Of a stretch of 64,000 nucleotides of DNA, positions 60,602 through 64,000 are shown one piece after another; positions within the stretch are counted from its first letter, which is position 1, and each line of letters starts with the position of its first letter. The notes under the pieces were generated by a model, which was given only the letters and a program-made list of their open reading frames with translations, had not been told where the DNA came from and ran no database searches. A program made the position numbers and the translations under genes. Source of the DNA: Bradyrhizobium sp. (GTDB taxonomy: Bacteria > Pseudomonadota > Alphaproteobacteria > Rhizobiales > Xanthobacteraceae); NCBI RefSeq assembly GCF_016213215.1, contig NZ_JACRAW010000077.1:1-64000 (forward strand), in the 5' to 3' direction.

Positions 60602-61606
60602 GTGGACGCCTCGTTGGGTCTTCCCATCCTGATCGGACTGATCGCAGTCGCGCTGTTGTTCGACTTCCTCAACGGCCTGCACGACGCGGCCAATTCGATT
60701 GCGACCATCGTCTCGACCCGCGTGCTGCGGCCGCAATACGCGGTGTTCTGGGCGGCATTTTTCAATTTCATCGCCTTCCTGGTATTCGGGCTCCACGTCG
60801 CCCAGACCATCGGAACGGGCATCATCGAACCTTCGATCGTCGATGCCCACGTCATCTTCGCGGCACTCGTCGGCGCCATCGTCTGGAACCTGGTGACCTG
60901 GGGTCTTGGCATCCCGTCCTCGAGTTCGCACGCGCTGATCGGGGGGCTGGTCGGGGCGGGCATGGCAAAAGCCGGTATTTCCGCCGCGGTCTGGAGCGGA
61001 CTTTCGAAGACCATCGCGGCGATCGTGCTGTCGCCGTTGGTGGGCTTCCTGCTGGCGATGGTGCTGGTTGCCGTCGTGTCCTGGGCGTCGGTGCGCTCGA
61101 CACCGTTCGCGGTCGACCGCGCCTTCCGCATCATGCAATTTGCCTCGGCCTCGCTCTATTCGCTCGGCCATGGCGGCAACGATGCCCAAAAGACCATGGG
61201 CATCATCGCCGTGCTGCTTTATTCGCAAGGATATCTCGGCAGCCAATTTTCCGTTCCGTTCTGGGTGGTCATGGCCTGCCAGGCGGCGATGGCATTGGGC
61301 ACGCTGATGGGAGGATGGCGCATCGTCCGCACCATGGGCCTGCGCATCACGAAGCTGACGCCCATGCAGGGATTCTGCGCCGAGACCGGGGGCGCCGCGA
61401 CCCTGTTCATGGCGACATTCCTTGGAGTTCCCGTCTCCACCACGCACACCATTACAGGTGCGATCGTCGGCGTCGGGGCGGCGCGGCGGGTCTCGGCGGT
61501 GCGCTGGAACGTGGCGAGCTCGATCGTTTATGCCTGGGTAATCACCATACCGGCCTCCGGCCTGGTTGCCGCGATCGCCTTTTGGGCTGTTCAGATCCTG
61601 CGCTGA
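60602..61606 (+). CDS. pit: low-affinity inorganic phosphate transporter (PiT family)
   Basis: The 334-residue protein starts at GTG 60,602. It has about ten membrane helices and the PiT signatures FLNGLHDAANSIATIV near the start and GGNDAQKTMGIIA in the second half, with GVPVSTTHTITGAI near the end. It transports phosphate as a metal-phosphate complex with protons. Confidence 0.93.
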   Translation: MDASLGLPILIGLIAVALLFDFLNGLHDAANSIATIVSTRVLRPQYAVFWAAFFNFIAFLVFGLHVAQTIGTGIIEPSIVDAHVIFAALVGAIVWNLVTWGLGIPSSSSHALIGGLVGAGMAKAGISAAVWSGLSKTIAAIVLSPLVGFLLAMVLVAVVSWASVRSTPFAVDRAFRIMQFASASLYSLGHGGNDAQKTMGIIAVLLYSQGYLGSQFSVPFWVVMACQAAMALGTLMGGWRIVRTMGLRITKLTPMQGFCAETGGAATLFMATFLGVPVSTTHTITGAIVGVGAARRVSAVRWNVASSIVYAWVITIPASGLVAAIAFWAVQILR

Positions 61607-61921
61607 TCAGCCCACGAGCTTGAGCCCGAGAATGCCGGCCATGATCAGTCCGATGCTGGAGAGGCGAAGCGCTGTCGCGGGCTCATCGAACAGGGCAATG
61701 CCGAGCAGCGCCGTTCCGACCGCACCGATGCCGGTCCATACGGCATAGGCGGTTCCGATCGGCAGCGACTTTACCGCCAGTCCGAGCAGGATGACGCTGC
61801 AGGCCATGCTGGCAAGCGTTAGCACGGATGGAACGAGCCGCGTGAAACCTTCGGTGTATTTGAGGCCTACCGCCCAGCCGACCTCCAGCAGACCGGCGAC
61901 GAACAATACAATCCAGGCCAT
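61607..61921 (-). CDS. SMR-family exporter, SugE/Gdx type
   Basis: The 104-residue protein has four membrane helices and the SugE pattern: [25 protein letters not shown], then [19 protein letters not shown] with the conserved Trp, and GIALFDEP. The essential Glu13 (LLEVGW) is present. Gdx-type members export guanidinium, which fits the riboswitch-like hairpin in the leader. Its stop abuts the pit stop. Confidence 0.88.
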   Translation of the reverse strand: MAWIVLFVAGLLEVGWAVGLKYTEGFTRLVPSVLTLASMACSVILLGLAVKSLPIGTAYAVWTGIGAVGTALLGIALFDEPATALRLSSIGLIMAGILGLKLVG

Positions 61922-61922
61922 A

Positions 61923-61954
61923 CGACCCTCCGTATCAGGCAGGGTCGTCCCCGC
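61923..61954 (-). promoter_or_regulatory. guanidine-II-like hairpin overlapping the SMR gene ribosome-binding site
   Basis: Read leftwards, GCGGGG-ACGA-CCCTGC forms a hairpin with the ACGR loop of guanidine-II (mini-ykkC) riboswitches. CGACCCT from its 3' half can instead pair with AGGGTCG, which contains the Shine-Dalgarno of the SMR gene (GGAGGG). A bound ligand would free the site. A second canonical ACGR hairpin is not evident. Confidence 0.4.
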
Positions 61955-62074
61955 GGATCATGTGCTGATGGGCAAGGTGTCCTTCTGCGGCCGATATGGG
62001 ACTGGTCGCGGCGTTCCGCAATCACCAAATGACCCTTGATCAGCCCTGTTTTCCCTGCCAAACGCTCAACCCTC

Positions 62075-63694
<1,620 letters not shown>

Positions 63695-63789
63695 CGGTGC
63701 TCCCCGCGCGATCATGTGAACGCGGTGGGGCTTGACGCCTTTCCTCCGCCTACCAAGTCCTGTCTGGTAGGCTACGGTGGACTAACCTC

Positions 63790-64000
63790 GTGCTGCGCCC
63801 TGTTATTGTCCTGCTCTTGATGGTTCTGACGGCCGGCAGTGCCGATGCGCGGCGTCGGCACAACAACCCGATTCCGTTTTCCCATGAGCCCTGCAGCGTG
63901 TTCGACCGCCGGCCCTGCACCCCGACCTTCTGCAGCGTGTTCGATCGCGGCCCGTGCATTCCGGAGATCTATTACCCGTATGGGGAGAATCTCCAACTCA
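63790..64000 (+). CDS. secreted Cys-repeat protein, 3' truncated by window edge
   Basis: The frame from GTG 63,790 runs off the window. A signal peptide (about 1-20, ending TAGSADA) is followed by two copies of CSVFDRRPC and CSVFDRGPC separated by TPTF, then an acidic tail. Four Cys in the two units suggest two disulfides. I do not know its function. Confidence 0.5.
   Translation, partial: MLRPVIVLLLMVLTAGSADARRRHNNPIPFSHEPCSVFDRRPCTPTFCSVFDRGPCIPEIYYPYGENLQL

Overview
The window looks like chromosome from a member of the Bradyrhizobium/Rhodopseudomonas group (Nitrobacteraceae). The signs are high GC, many dispersed palindromic repeats of the kinds common in these genomes, a nitrogenase ADP-ribosylation pair (draT-draG), FixK/FNR-type boxes, and familiar single-copy genes (guaA, prfC, moeA, trpB2). 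It holds no rRNA and no ordinary tRNA gene.

Left part (1-25,060). The window opens in the 3' end of guaA. The last codons of guaA, the stop codon and the next bases (about 893-914) recur at 25,038-25,058, as expected if DNA has integrated at the guaA 3' end. The bracketed 24 kb holds: (i) an AT-richer five-gene operon of four tiny HTH proteins and a winged-helix/CHAT protease (1,338-3,303), a candidate conflict or defence system; (ii) membrane proteins, including two tandem copies of a 237-residue protein; (iii) repeats; (iv) an anaerobic-respiration locus (7,393-21,021). In (iv) a PhnD-like binding protein, a histidine kinase and an NtrC-type regulator are divergent from a B-C-A molybdoenzyme operon with a TorD chaperone, an HisF-like protein, a rhodanese-like protein, an iron-sulfur protein and MoeA. 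A FixK/FNR box lies in front of the regulators and a perfect sigma-54 promoter in front of the enzyme genes. A chemoreceptor, an ArsR regulator and a GntP-like permease follow.

Middle (25,060-39,000). A third copy of the 237-residue protein, a PAS/LuxR regulator behind another FixK/FNR box, small proteins and long repeats lead to an RNA-repair locus read leftwards: four tandem Y-RNA-like RNAs (34,044-34,663), a Ro60/Rsr-type TROVE protein and RtcB. Two of the RNAs carry a circularly permuted tRNA-like module. A structured leader with an intrinsic terminator lies further upstream. Then come a Gly/Tyr-rich secreted protein, a draG fragment and draT-draG.

Right part (39,000-64,000). This is mostly ordinary metabolism: an ABC transporter with a double nitrilase (second domain lacking the catalytic Cys) and a LysR regulator, DUF429, trpB2, a LysM protein, a class III cyclase, an hsdR remnant, a methyltransferase, CsaA, an ArsC/Spx-like protein, a PAS protein, a branched-chain amino acid type ABC transporter (livGFKHM order), a phosphate PiT transporter with its DUF47 partner behind a Pho-box-like site, an SMR exporter behind a guanidine-II-like hairpin, prfC, and the start of a Cys-repeat secreted protein.
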